DNA of 64,000 nt from Streptomyces sp. F63 (lineage in GTDB: Bacteria; Actinomycetota; Actinomycetes; Streptomycetales; Streptomycetaceae): NCBI RefSeq assembly GCF_018070345.1, contig NZ_JAGPXX010000003.1, forward strand, positions 124,001-188,000. The letters are read 5' to 3'. Shown here one piece after another: positions 17,062 to 24,978 of the stretch. The notes below the pieces were generated by a model. The model did not search any database. It saw only the letters and a program-made list of their open reading frames with translations, and was not told the DNA's origin. The first letter of the stretch is position 1, and each line of letters opens with the position of its first letter. A program made the position numbers and the translations under genes.

Positions 17062-19125
17062 TTGAGCCGTGAATCTGACACCACGTCCTCCGGGCCCCAG
17101 GGTCACGGCGGGGCCGCGTCGTACCCCTCGGGCACCCCGCCCTACGGGACGCGCCGGTACCCGTCGCTCCACCCCCCGCAGGACACGCCGGACGCGCCCG
17201 AGGCGGCCGACGCGGGAAAGCCCTCCGAGCCGGACGAGCAGCCGAGGACCGAGACCACGCTGACCACCCGGATCAGAATCAACATCCCCGGGTCCCGGCC
17301 GATCCCCCCGGTCGTCATGCGCAAGCCCGTCGAGGACCGGTCGTCCGCGATCAAGCCCGGTGTGCCCGGCCAGGCGAAGCCCGCCGGTGAGCGGCAGCCC
17401 TCCGCCTCCGCGGCGGACGCCGGCCGGGAAGAGCCGAAGAGGAATCCGCCGGCGTCCGGCGGACCGGGCGGCGGGGAACGGGCGAGTGACTGGTTCGCGC
17501 CCCGCAAGACCCCGACCCCCACCTCGGGCACCCCGATTCCGGGCGGTCCGGCCGCGGGCGGTCCCCCGGCTGCGGGCGGTCCGGCTCCGGGCGGTCCCGG
17601 TCCGGGCGGTGCGCGGCCCGGGGGCGGTGCCGCGGCTCCCACCGGCCGGCCCCCCGCCGGAGGACCGCCCCCCGGCCCGGAGGCCGACCCCACCGCCACC
17701 CCGGCGTACGGCACCCGTGTCGGCCCCGTTCCCGGCCCCAGCGGGCCGACCGGCGGCCCGGCGGAGGGCGACATGCCCCTGCTCCCTCCGGCCTTCCAGC
17801 AGCAGCCGGGCGGTCCGGGAGCTCCGGGCGCTCCGGGCGGCCGGAGCGGCCCGGGAGCACCGGCGGGCGGGGACGGAGCCCGGCCTTCCGGCCCGCCGTC
17901 CCCGGCGTACGGCGGTGGCTTCCCGCCCCCCGCGGCCCCCGGACCGATGCAGGACCCGGCCGCCCCGACGCCGTTCGGCGGGGACCACGGCTTCGGAGCG
18001 GACCCCGCCTTCGGCGGACCCGGGGAGAGGGCTTCCAGCGACACCCTGGTCAGCGGCATCCAGGCGGTTCCGCCGACCGACGAATCCCCCTTCCCGACCC
18101 TGCCCGCCGACACCGCCGGGGCCCCCCGCCCGCCGGCGCCGCCCGGCGCGGCCTCCCCGGAGCCGGCCGCGCGCAGGAAGGGCCGGTCCAAGCTGGTCCT
18201 GGCCGCTGCCGGACTCGTCGCCGCGCTCGGCGTCGCCTACGCGGCCGGGCTGCTGCTCGACCACGCCGAGGTGCCGAAGGGCACCACCGTCGCCGGGGTC
18301 GAGATCGGCGGTCTCTCCCGCCAGGAGGCCGTCAACCGGCTCGACCAGGGCCTCGGCCGGCGCGTCGACGCCCCGCTGACCGTCCGGGTGGCGGGGGAGC
18401 AGCATGAGCTCAAGCCCTCCGTGGTGGGCCTGGACGTCGATGTCGAGGCCAGCGTCCGGCAGGCCGCCGGGCGGGACTACAACCCGCTTTCCGTGATCGG
18501 TTCGCTGTTCGGCGGCTCCCGCGAGGCCGAGCCGGAAATCGTCACGGACCGGGAGAAACTGCGCGCCGCGCTGGAGTCGCTGGCCGGTGAGCGCGGCGCG
18601 GAGCAGGACGGCATGATCCGTTTCGAGGCCGGCAAGGCCGTGCCCGTCCCGGGCAAGCCGCACCGTGCCGTCGACGTCAACAAGTCCGTCACCGCGCTCG
18701 CCGAGGCCTACCGGGCCCGCACCGAGACCGGCGCGACCGCGCCCGTCGCGCTGCCCAGCGCGGTACGGCAGCCGGCGGTGAGCCAGGCGGAGATCGACAA
18801 GGCGATGAAGGAGTTCGCCGAGCCCGCGATGTCCGGGCTGGTCACCGTGCGGACGGACGCGGTGCGCACCATCTCCTTCAGCCCGGAGAACTCGCTGCCG
18901 AAGTTCCTCTCCATGAAGGCCGTCAACGGCAAGCTGGTGGACACCTACGACCTGAAGGTGCTCAAGTCGCTGTACGGCGGGGTCTTCGAGGGTGTCCTCA
19001 TCGAGCGCGGCAACGGCTCCAAGACCCCGGTCGGCCCGCAGGACGTGGCCGGGGCGCTCCGTCAGGCGCTCCGCTCCACCGATCCGGCCGGGCGCACGGT
19101 CACCATCGACACCACCCCCGAGTAA
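17062..19125 (+). CDS. Membrane-anchored YoaR/VanW-type putative peptidoglycan-binding protein
   Basis: A 687-residue bitopic membrane protein. The first ~370 residues are a low-complexity, Pro/Gly-rich cytoplasmic region with many GGP repeats. A basic stop (RRKGRSK) and one membrane helix at about residues 377-399 follow. The extracytoplasmic part begins with GTTVAGVEIGGLSRQEA, the hallmark of the YoaR-like/PG_binding_4 domain often found ahead of VanW or L,D-transpeptidase domains; here no catalytic domain follows. TTG 17062 with GGGAGA 7 nt upstream is my start; the frame is open upstream to 16939 but reads like leader sequence. Probable cell-wall interaction, not proven. Confidence 0.75.
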   Translation: MSRESDTTSSGPQGHGGAASYPSGTPPYGTRRYPSLHPPQDTPDAPEAADAGKPSEPDEQPRTETTLTTRIRINIPGSRPIPPVVMRKPVEDRSSAIKPGVPGQAKPAGERQPSASAADAGREEPKRNPPASGGPGGGERASDWFAPRKTPTPTSGTPIPGGPAAGGPPAAGGPAPGGPGPGGARPGGGAAAPTGRPPAGGPPPGPEADPTATPAYGTRVGPVPGPSGPTGGPAEGDMPLLPPAFQQQPGGPGAPGAPGGRSGPGAPAGGDGARPSGPPSPAYGGGFPPPAAPGPMQDPAAPTPFGGDHGFGADPAFGGPGERASSDTLVSGIQAVPPTDESPFPTLPADTAGAPRPPAPPGAASPEPAARRKGRSKLVLAAAGLVAALGVAYAAGLLLDHAEVPKGTTVAGVEIGGLSRQEAVNRLDQGLGRRVDAPLTVRVAGEQHELKPSVVGLDVDVEASVRQAAGRDYNPLSVIGSLFGGSREAEPEIVTDREKLRAALESLAGERGAEQDGMIRFEAGKAVPVPGKPHRAVDVNKSVTALAEAYRARTETGATAPVALPSAVRQPAVSQAEIDKAMKEFAEPAMSGLVTVRTDAVRTISFSPENSLPKFLSMKAVNGKLVDTYDLKVLKSLYGGVFEGVLIERGNGSKTPVGPQDVAGALRQALRSTDPAGRTVTIDTTPE

Positions 19126-19142
19126 GGGGGACGGCGTTTCCC

Positions 19143-19181
19143 CCTCCGGCCCGGTGCGCGGCGTACGCACCGGGCCGGAGG
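19143..19181. terminator. Strong bidirectional terminator
   Basis: Perfect 16-bp stem (CCTCCGGCCCGGTGCG and its complement) with a 7-nt loop, between the convergent YoaR-like and SirB1-type genes. Confidence 0.85.
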
Positions 19182-19215
19182 CGTCCTCGCGGCCCGGTGG
19201 GACGGGTCCGGCGCG

Positions 19216-20127
19216 TCAGTTGAGCATCGCGCGGGCCGCCCGGGCCTGCTGCCGCACCTCCCGCGCCTCCCCGGGATCCACCGCCTCGGCCACCTCCGCG
19301 TAGGTCTCCAACTCCGCCGCGCCGCTCAGGAAGTCACCGCGCGCGACCAGCAGGTGCCCGTGCTCCCGGCGCAGCCGCGCGGGATGGTGGGGCAGCAGCA
19401 GGGAGAGCTCCACGGCCCACAGCCGGACGTCGCCGCGCTCGGGCCGGGCGGCGGCCCAGGCCCGGATGTTGCCGAGGACGCGCCGGACGATGTCCAGCGG
19501 CGCGGCGGGGCTGAGCAGCGACGGCGTGAGGCTGAGCGGCTCCCCGGCGGCCTCCGACAGCAGCAGCTCGGTGTCGGCCGTGCTCAGCAGCCGGCCGCCG
19601 TCGAAGGGATCGGCCAGCACCAGGCCGTCCGGGCCGGTCCCGCCCGGCTCGCCGAAGCCCACGACGAAGTGACCGGGCAGGGCCACCCCGTACACCGGTG
19701 CGCCGGCCCGCCGGGCCACCTCGATCCAGACGACGGACAGCAGGATCGGCAGTCCGCGCCGCCGCAGCAGGACCTCCGGGAGGAGCGAGGACTCCAGAGC
19801 CCCGAAGTCCTCCCGGGAGCCCCCGAATCCGTACCGCCCGCCGAGGAGCCCGCCGACCGCGCGGGCCCAGCCGGCGGCACCGCCGCCGGGCGCGTACGGC
19901 AACTCCCCGGCGAGCCGGTCCAGCTCGATCTGGACCGCGTCGATGCCTCTTTCGCCCAGCGACGGATCGGCCTCGGCGGCGATCAGCAGGCAGAGGAGGG
20001 CCAGATCGGGCCGTTCGGCGCGGGCCTCGGCGGCGAACCGGCGCCGGATCTCCCTCCGCTCGCCGACGTCGTCGTCCGCGCCGCGGGGGTCGTGTGCGTC
20101 CGGTCTGTCATCCGGCCTGTCCGGCAT
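19216..20127 (-). CDS. SirB1-family transglutaminase-like protein
   Basis: A 303-residue cytoplasmic protein of the SirB1/Transglut_core2 family. The core segment RRGLPILLSVVWIEVARRAG, then PGHFVVGF and ADPFDGG, are the family blocks; the His and Asp of a transglutaminase triad are there but the expected Cys position is not a cysteine, as is usual in this family, so it is unlikely to be an active transglutaminase. A C-terminal TPR-like region (about 220-300) follows. The function is unknown. Start ATG 20127 has only a weak ribosome site. It ends against a strong shared terminator. Confidence 0.82.
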   Translation of the reverse strand: MPDRPDDRPDAHDPRGADDDVGERREIRRRFAAEARAERPDLALLCLLIAAEADPSLGERGIDAVQIELDRLAGELPYAPGGGAAGWARAVGGLLGGRYGFGGSREDFGALESSLLPEVLLRRRGLPILLSVVWIEVARRAGAPVYGVALPGHFVVGFGEPGGTGPDGLVLADPFDGGRLLSTADTELLLSEAAGEPLSLTPSLLSPAAPLDIVRRVLGNIRAWAAARPERGDVRLWAVELSLLLPHHPARLRREHGHLLVARGDFLSGAAELETYAEVAEAVDPGEAREVRQQARAARAMLN

Positions 20128-20143
20128 GGGGAACCCTGTCCGT

Positions 20144-21223
20144 TCAGGGGCCGCCGTCGTCCGGCGCCCGCCAGTGGTGGTAGGTGTGGTGGACGGTGAA
20201 GCCGAGCCGGTCGTAGAACGCGCGAGCGGGCCCGTTGTCCGTCTCGACCTGGAGGTACGCGGCCGAGGCGCCCTCCTCCAGGGCGCACGCGGCCAGAGCG
20301 GCCATCACGGCGGAGGCCAGGCCCAGCCGCCGCTGCTCCGGGGCCGTCTCGACCGCCGAGAAGCCCGCCCAGCGGCCGTCCACCACGCACCGTCCGATCG
20401 CCGCCGGTGCACCGCCCGCCGGCTCCCCGCCGGCCGCCCCGTCCGGCCCTCCGTCCGCCGGGACCGCCGCGAACCGGACGGACGGCCCGCCGCACAGCAC
20501 GCGCCGCACCTCCGGGGCGTCACCGGCGAAGCGCTGGTAGCGCCGCAGCCAGGCGGCGTCGGGGGAGCGGGTCAGCCGCACGGGCTCCACGGCCCCCGCG
20601 GCTCCGGGAAGGCCGCCCGCGGGGACCGGCCCAGCCTCGGCGACCGGGGCGAGCGCCGCGGTCCGCACCTCCGCGGAGACCTCCCGGACCCAGCCGCGGC
20701 CGGCCAGGGCGGCGGCCAGTTCCTCCTGGGTGTCCGCGGCGCCGGTGGACACCTGGACGTACGCGGGCAGACCCCGCTCGCCGTACCACCGGACCACCCG
20801 GCGCAGCGCCTCGTCCAGCGGGACCCCCGGATCGCCCAGCGGCAGCACGGAGTTGGCGCGCCGGGTGAAACCGCCCGAGGCCCGCAGGGTCCAGCCGCCC
20901 AGCGGCTCGCTCTCGGCGGGCGGCCAGCCGCGGGCCGCGACCCGGTCCAGCTCGGTCGCGGACGCGGCGGGACCCCGCCGCCGGGCGGGCGCCGCCGGCA
21001 CCACCTTCCCGGCGGCCAGCGCGGATTCCGGGATGCGGACGATCTCACCGTCACGGCGTGTGAGACACAGCACACCCCCGTCCCAGGATGTGAGCACACC
21101 GACCGCGTCGGTGAACCGCCCGCCCGGCGCCCCCGGCTCGCTCCACCGCCGCACCGATACCCTTTTGCCCACGTCAGCGGCGGTGATCCGGACCGTGAGG
21201 CGTCCGCCGGTGGTGAAATCCAC
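20144..21223 (-). CDS. GNAT acetyltransferase with N-terminal SH3-like domain (Rv0428c type)
   Basis: A 359-residue protein. Residues about 8-75 form a small beta-rich domain (VRITAADVGKRVSVRRW ... LTSWDGGVLCLTRRDGE), as in the Rv0428c-type histone-acetyltransferase-like proteins. The C-terminal ~120 residues hold the GNAT fold with the acetyl-CoA loop around EQRRLGLASAV and the family ending ARAFYDRLGF. The central part resembles a degenerate second GNAT domain. It would transfer acetyl from acetyl-CoA to an amine; the substrate is unknown. GTG 21223 has AGGAGGGG about 11 nt upstream. It lies 17 bases upstream of the SirB1-type gene and is probably co-transcribed. Confidence 0.8.
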   Translation of the reverse strand: MDFTTGGRLTVRITAADVGKRVSVRRWSEPGAPGGRFTDAVGVLTSWDGGVLCLTRRDGEIVRIPESALAAGKVVPAAPARRRGPAASATELDRVAARGWPPAESEPLGGWTLRASGGFTRRANSVLPLGDPGVPLDEALRRVVRWYGERGLPAYVQVSTGAADTQEELAAALAGRGWVREVSAEVRTAALAPVAEAGPVPAGGLPGAAGAVEPVRLTRSPDAAWLRRYQRFAGDAPEVRRVLCGGPSVRFAAVPADGGPDGAAGGEPAGGAPAAIGRCVVDGRWAGFSAVETAPEQRRLGLASAVMAALAACALEEGASAAYLQVETDNGPARAFYDRLGFTVHHTYHHWRAPDDGGP

Positions 21224-21243
21224 TGCTGTGCCCGCCCCTCCTG

Positions 21244-21272
21244 TTCGACTGGTGCCCCGGAACGGAGATACT
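21244..21272 (+). promoter_or_regulatory. Candidate fdxA promoter
   Basis: TTCGAC (21244-21249), a 17-bp spacer and GATACT (21267-21272) give a vegetative-like promoter with a predicted start near 21279 and a leader of about 84 nt. The match to consensus is moderate. Confidence 0.4.
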
Positions 21273-21362
21273 AGTTGCGGGCATCGACGACGCCGCGCTC
21301 CCGCGCGCCATGCGGCGGAGACGACAACCGCTCCGCCCGCCCTACCGAGGAGGAACGACAGC

Positions 21363-21683
21363 GTGACCTACGTCATCGCGCAGCCTTGTGTCGACGTCAA
21401 GGACAAGGCGTGCATCGAGGAGTGCCCCGTCGACTGCATTTACGAGGGCTCCCGGTCCTTGTACATCCACCCCGACGAGTGCGTCGACTGCGGCGCCTGC
21501 GAGCCGGTCTGCCCGGTCGAGGCGATCTTCTACGAGGACGACACCCCGGAGGAGTGGAAGGACTACTACAAGGCGAACGTCGAGTTCTTCGACGAGCTCG
21601 GCTCGCCCGGCGGTGCCTCCAAGCTCGGCCTGATCGAGCGTGACCACCCGCTCATCGCCGCGCTCCCGCCGCAGAACCAGTAG
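21363..21683 (+). CDS. fdxA: 7Fe ferredoxin (one 3Fe-4S and one 4Fe-4S cluster)
   Basis: Small electron carrier of 106 residues. The N-terminal half has Cys9, Cys17, Cys21 and Cys25 (pattern C-x7-C-x3-CPVDC), and the second motif CVDCGACEPVCP follows, the arrangement of actinobacterial 7Fe ferredoxins with a long C-terminal helix region. GTG 21363 has a strong GAGGAGG about 8 nt upstream. It is followed by a strong terminator hairpin and then dapC, an order also known in mycobacteria. The redox partner cannot be read here. Confidence 0.93.
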   Translation: MTYVIAQPCVDVKDKACIEECPVDCIYEGSRSLYIHPDECVDCGACEPVCPVEAIFYEDDTPEEWKDYYKANVEFFDELGSPGGASKLGLIERDHPLIAALPPQNQ

Positions 21684-21709
21684 CCGGCGGAGCCGGACAG
21701 CGCCCGTCC

Positions 21710-21742
21710 CGGTCCCGTACGGCACCCCGCCGTACGGGACCG
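21710..21742 (+). terminator. fdxA terminator
   Basis: Perfect 14-bp stem CGGTCCCGTACGGC / GCCGTACGGGACCG with a 5-nt loop, 27 bases after the fdxA stop. It should separate most fdxA transcripts from dapC. Confidence 0.8.
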
Positions 21743-21832
21743 CGGTCTTCGGGCAGGCGGCCGCCGCCCCGTTCCGGAGGCGCGCCCGGGCCGCCGCCCG
21801 GCCGCCCCGAACGCCCGAGAGAAGTGAGCACC

Positions 21833-22930
21833 GTGCCCGGAGTCTCCGACCGGCTTCCCGTCTTTCCCTGGGACCGCCTCGAACCGTACCGAGCCACCGC
21901 CGCCGCACACCCCGGCGGTCTGGTGGACCTGTCGGTCGGCACCCCCGTGGACCCCGTCCCCGAGGTGATCCGCGCAGCGCTCACCGCCGCGGCGGACAGC
22001 CCCGGCTATCCGACCGTGTGGGGCACCGCCGAGCTCCGCGACGCCCTGGCGGGCTGGGTCGAACGGCGGCTCGGCGCGCGGGGCGTGGAGCACACGAACG
22101 TCCTGCCGGTCGTCGGCTCGAAGGAACTGGTGGCCTGGCTGCCCACCCAGCTCGGCCTCGGCCCGGGTGACGGGGTCGCCTTCCCGCGGCTGGCCTATCC
22201 CACGTACGAGGCCGGGGCGCGGCTCGCGCGCGCCGAGCCCGTCGTCTACGACGAGCCGGCGGAGGTCGCGCCGGAGGGTCTGCGGATCCTGTGGCTCAAC
22301 TCCCCGTCGAATCCGACCGGCCGGGTCCTCTCCCGGGACGAGCTGCGCACCGCCGTGGCCTGGGCGCGGGAGCACGGCGTGCTGGTCGTCAGCGATGAGT
22401 GCTACCTGGAGCTGGGCTGGGAGGCCGACCCGGTCTCCGTGCTGCACCCGGACGTGTGCGGCGGCAGCTTCGACGGCGTCGTCGCGGTGCACTCCCTCTC
22501 CAAGCGCTCCAACCTCGCCGGATACCGGGCGGCGTTCATCGCCGGGGACGCCGCGGTGCTCGGGGAGCTGCTGAAGATCCGCAAGCACGGCGGGATGATG
22601 GTGCCCGCCCCGGTCCAGGCGGCGACGGTCGCGGCCCTCGGCGACGACGCGCACGTGGCGGAGCAGCGCGCCCGGTACCGGGCGCGGCGCACGGCTCTGC
22701 GCGGTGCGCTGGAGGTGGCCGGTTTCCGGATCGAGCACAGCGAGGCCAGCCTCTACCTGTGGTCCACCCGGGACGAGCCCTGCTGGGACACCGTGGCCGA
22801 CCTCGCCAAGCGGGGCATCCTGGTGGCCCCGGGCGACTTCTACGGCCCGGCTGGCGAACGCTTCGTCCGGGTGGCGCTGACGGCGAGCGACGAGCGCGTC
22901 GCGGCCGCGGTGGAACGTCTGCGCGGCTGA
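21833..22930 (+). CDS. dapC: Succinyldiaminopimelate transaminase DapC
   Basis: PLP-dependent class I/II aminotransferase of 365 residues that converts N-succinyl-L-2-amino-6-oxopimelate to N-succinyl-L,L-diaminopimelate in lysine and peptidoglycan precursor synthesis. Family marks: PGYPTVWGTAELRDAL, NSPSNPTGRVLS (substrate/PLP contacts), SDECYLELGW (Asp and Tyr contacting the cofactor) and SLSKRSNLAGYR with the Schiff-base lysine. I prefer GTG 21833 because the GAGAAG upstream is well spaced; GTG 21824 is in frame and possible. dapE, the next enzyme but for one reaction product, lies 2 kb downstream. Confidence 0.9.
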   Translation: MPGVSDRLPVFPWDRLEPYRATAAAHPGGLVDLSVGTPVDPVPEVIRAALTAAADSPGYPTVWGTAELRDALAGWVERRLGARGVEHTNVLPVVGSKELVAWLPTQLGLGPGDGVAFPRLAYPTYEAGARLARAEPVVYDEPAEVAPEGLRILWLNSPSNPTGRVLSRDELRTAVAWAREHGVLVVSDECYLELGWEADPVSVLHPDVCGGSFDGVVAVHSLSKRSNLAGYRAAFIAGDAAVLGELLKIRKHGGMMVPAPVQAATVAALGDDAHVAEQRARYRARRTALRGALEVAGFRIEHSEASLYLWSTRDEPCWDTVADLAKRGILVAPGDFYGPAGERFVRVALTASDERVAAAVERLRG

Positions 22931-22959
22931 CCGGCCGGTACGCCCGGGACCGGAACGCC

Positions 22960-22996
22960 GGAACGCCCGGCCGGGGCATCCCCGGCCGGGCGTTCC
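22960..22996 (+). terminator. dapC terminator
   Basis: Perfect 17-bp stem (GGAACGCCCGGCCGGGG and complement) with a 3-nt CAT loop, 29 bases after the dapC stop. Confidence 0.85.
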
Positions 22997-23026
22997 CGGC
23001 CGTACCGCTCACGGTGCGTGGACCGC

Positions 23027-23057
23027 GGCCGGCCGCTCCGCCGCGGAGCGGCCGGCC
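23027..23057 (-). terminator. Terminator of the secreted Ala/Gly-rich protein gene
   Basis: Perfect 14-bp stem GGCCGGCCGCTCCG / CGGAGCGGCCGGCC with a 3-nt loop, 4 bases past the stop of the convergent minus-strand gene. Together with 22960-22996 it forms a back-to-back terminator pair. Confidence 0.8.
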
Positions 23058-23061
23058 CCGG

Positions 23062-23613
23062 TCAGCCGCCCAGCTGCAGCGGGCCGTTCGCCGTCAGGGC
23101 ACCGGCGGCCTCGTTGACCTCGGAGACGTTGTAGGCCACGTTCGGGGCGGCGGGCGCCCCGATCTCCTCGGTCACCGGGAGGTTCCCGGGCACTCCCGAC
23201 AGGCCCTGCGAGTCGGCGAGCCCCTCCGCGAACTCCTGCACCCGCAGACCTCCGGGGCGGGCCCCGGCCGTGTCCTCGGCGAGGGTGCCGGCGGCCCCCG
23301 GGGCGCCGGCGACGGTCTTCTCCGCGGCCGGGGCACCGGTGCGGGTGGCGGAGCCGAGCAGTTCGCCGGCGGCCGGGAGCGCGCTCTCCACGGTGCCCGC
23401 ACCGTTCTCGGCGGCCCCGGCCCCGGCCTGCCGCGCGGTGCTGTCGAGGGCTTCCCCGAGGGTGGCGGTGTCGAGGTTGCTCACCCCGCCGAGGCCGGTG
23501 GACTCCGGCTGGCCGGTGGCCTGGGCCGGGCCGGCCGCGCCGACGAGGGGAGCCGCGCCCGCTGCGACCAGCAGCGCGGCCCGTGCGATCCGACGCGTGA
23601 GGGGGAGGGACAT
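23062..23613 (-). CDS. Secreted Ala/Gly-rich protein of unknown function
   Basis: A 183-residue protein with a classical Sec signal peptide: basic n-region (LTRRIAR), hydrophobic core and a likely cleavage after AQA near residue 33. The mature part is rich in Ala, Gly, Thr and Glu, has no cysteine, no membrane anchor and no sortase motif, and looks largely disordered. Homologues in other Streptomyces are sometimes labelled ATP-binding protein, but I see no Walker motif. ATG 23613 has an excellent AAAGGAG 6 nt upstream, suggesting strong expression. A 21-base inverted repeat lies in its leader. Confidence 0.75.
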   Translation of the reverse strand: MSLPLTRRIARAALLVAAGAAPLVGAAGPAQATGQPESTGLGGVSNLDTATLGEALDSTARQAGAGAAENGAGTVESALPAAGELLGSATRTGAPAAEKTVAGAPGAAGTLAEDTAGARPGGLRVQEFAEGLADSQGLSGVPGNLPVTEEIGAPAAPNVAYNVSEVNEAAGALTANGPLQLGG

Positions 23614-23930
23614 GGTGCTCCTTTGGCGGGGAAAGCTGATGATTCCAGGGGAGTTGCGTCCGCCGGGCGGACGCAGTGACTACCGCGCGAGGAGCGGGAA
23701 GGTTGCGGCGTGCCGGAGTAAAAGATTGGCAATGCGCAGCGGCCCCGGGACCGTCGCGGAACAGCCGCGGAACGGTCGCGGGGCTCCCGCCCCCGGCGCG
23801 CGGAACCGTCGACTCCCTGGTCGGGCGGGGGAAGGGACCGTGCCGGGGGCGACTCCGGGCCCGGCCGGCCACCGTCGGCGCACCCCCGGACGCGCGGCGG
23901 CCGGCTCCCTCGGGGAGGTGAACCGCCGTA
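23614..23930. other. 317-bp intergenic region
   Basis: Noncoding spacer between the minus-strand secreted-protein gene and the end of the minus-strand lysozyme-like gene. Besides the palindrome at 23655-23675 it contains a lower-GC stretch near 23715-23735 (minus strand TTGCCAATCTTTTACTCC) that may hold the promoter, and a G/C-rich remainder in which I see nothing specific. Confidence 0.5.
23655..23675 (-). promoter_or_regulatory. Leader palindrome of the secreted-protein gene
   Basis: TGCGTCCGCC-g-GGCGGACGCA is a perfect 10-bp inverted repeat 42-62 bases upstream of ATG 23613. It is either an mRNA 5' hairpin that could stabilise the message or an operator. Confidence 0.5.
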
Positions 23931-24872
23931 CTACTGAACGGTGGTGATGACGACGGCCGCCGCGGCCCGCTCCCGGTCCGCCGCCGAGAAGCCGGGCGCC
24001 GGCGGGCGCCAGTCGTTGCCGGAGTTCGAGGCGCTCCACACCCGGCCCGCGTAGGAGACCTGGGCGATCCGCAGCTCCCGGGAGTGGGCCACCGCCCAGT
24101 GGGCCAGTTCCCAGCCGCGCCGCTCCGGGCCGCCGGCGGCCGCGTCCGCCGGCACCGGAACGCTCACCACCGGACCCGGCGAACCGCTCTTCCCGGCCCC
24201 GCCGACCCGGTCGGCGGCCCCCGCCAGTACGTCCTTGCCGAAGTCGCGCCGCAGCTTCTCCCGCACCCGGACCGGGTCGCCCGGCTGCTCCTGCGCGCCC
24301 GGAGCGCAGCTCAGCGACGCCTCCGCGCGGCCGGTGAGCGCCGAGGTGAGCAGCGCGGCGTCCGGCTCGTGCTTGGCGTACGCCTGCGGGAACCCGCTGC
24401 GCTGCACCTGCTGGGCGGCCACGGTCAGCGGCAGCCGGGAGTAGCCGGGGACCTTCACCAGATGGTCGTAGAACGCGCCGGCCGAGTAGACCGGGTCCAT
24501 GATCTGCTCGGGGGTGCCCCAGCCCTGGGTGGGCCGCTGCTGGAAGAGGCCGAGGGAATCCCGGTCGCCGTAGCGGATGTTGCGCAGTGCGGACTCCTGC
24601 ATCGCGGTCGCCAGCGCGATGGTGACCGCCCGCTCGGGCAGCCGCCGGGCCGATCCCACGGCCGCGATGGTGGCGGCGTTCACCGCCTGCTGGGGCTCGA
24701 GTTCGTAACGGTCGCCGTCCTGCCCCGCGGCTCTGACGACGCAGCGCGGGGAACCCGGTCCGGAGGTCTGGAGGCGCACCGCCAGATATCCGGCCAGGGC
24801 CAGCAGCACGGTGCACGCCACGAGCGCGCGCAGAAGGCGCCGGCGGCGGACGGAAGCGGTTCGGCTCGACAC
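23931..24872 (-). CDS. Membrane-anchored lysozyme-like protein
   Basis: A 313-residue protein with a basic N-terminus (SVRRRRLLRAL), one membrane helix (about residues 15-34) and an extracytoplasmic domain. That domain contains TAMQESALRNIRYGDRD followed by SLGLFQQRPTQGWG, which matches the start of goose-type lysozyme/lytic transglycosylase folds: Glu in QES as the candidate catalytic acid and the GLFQ core. Homologues are often labelled heavy metal transporter, for which I see no support. GTG 24872 appears leaderless. Divergent from dapE across 106 bases. Likely role: cell-wall remodelling or a structural relative of it. Confidence 0.7.
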   Translation of the reverse strand: MSSRTASVRRRRLLRALVACTVLLALAGYLAVRLQTSGPGSPRCVVRAAGQDGDRYELEPQQAVNAATIAAVGSARRLPERAVTIALATAMQESALRNIRYGDRDSLGLFQQRPTQGWGTPEQIMDPVYSAGAFYDHLVKVPGYSRLPLTVAAQQVQRSGFPQAYAKHEPDAALLTSALTGRAEASLSCAPGAQEQPGDPVRVREKLRRDFGKDVLAGAADRVGGAGKSGSPGPVVSVPVPADAAAGGPERRGWELAHWAVAHSRELRIAQVSYAGRVWSASNSGNDWRPPAPGFSAADRERAAAAVVITTVQ

Positions 24873-24879
24873 GCCGCAC

Positions 24880-24885
24880 ACGGTA
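24880..24885 (-). promoter_or_regulatory. Leaderless -10 box of the lysozyme-like gene
   Basis: On the minus strand TACCGT ends 7 bases before GTG 24872, with no Shine-Dalgarno between. Predicts transcription start at the start codon. Confidence 0.45.
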
Positions 24886-24965
24886 CCGGGCAGCCGGAGG
24901 GGCCGGGGCGTGTGCCCGGAAGGACGGCGTCCGGGCGGCCGGAGGAGCGGCCCCGGCCGACGCGT

Positions 24966-24971
24966 TAGGGT
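24966..24971 (+). promoter_or_regulatory. Leaderless -10 box of dapE
   Basis: TAGGGT ends 7 bases before ATG 24979 and no ribosome site is present; transcription probably begins at the start codon. Confidence 0.5.
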
Positions 24972-24978
24972 CGCCGTC

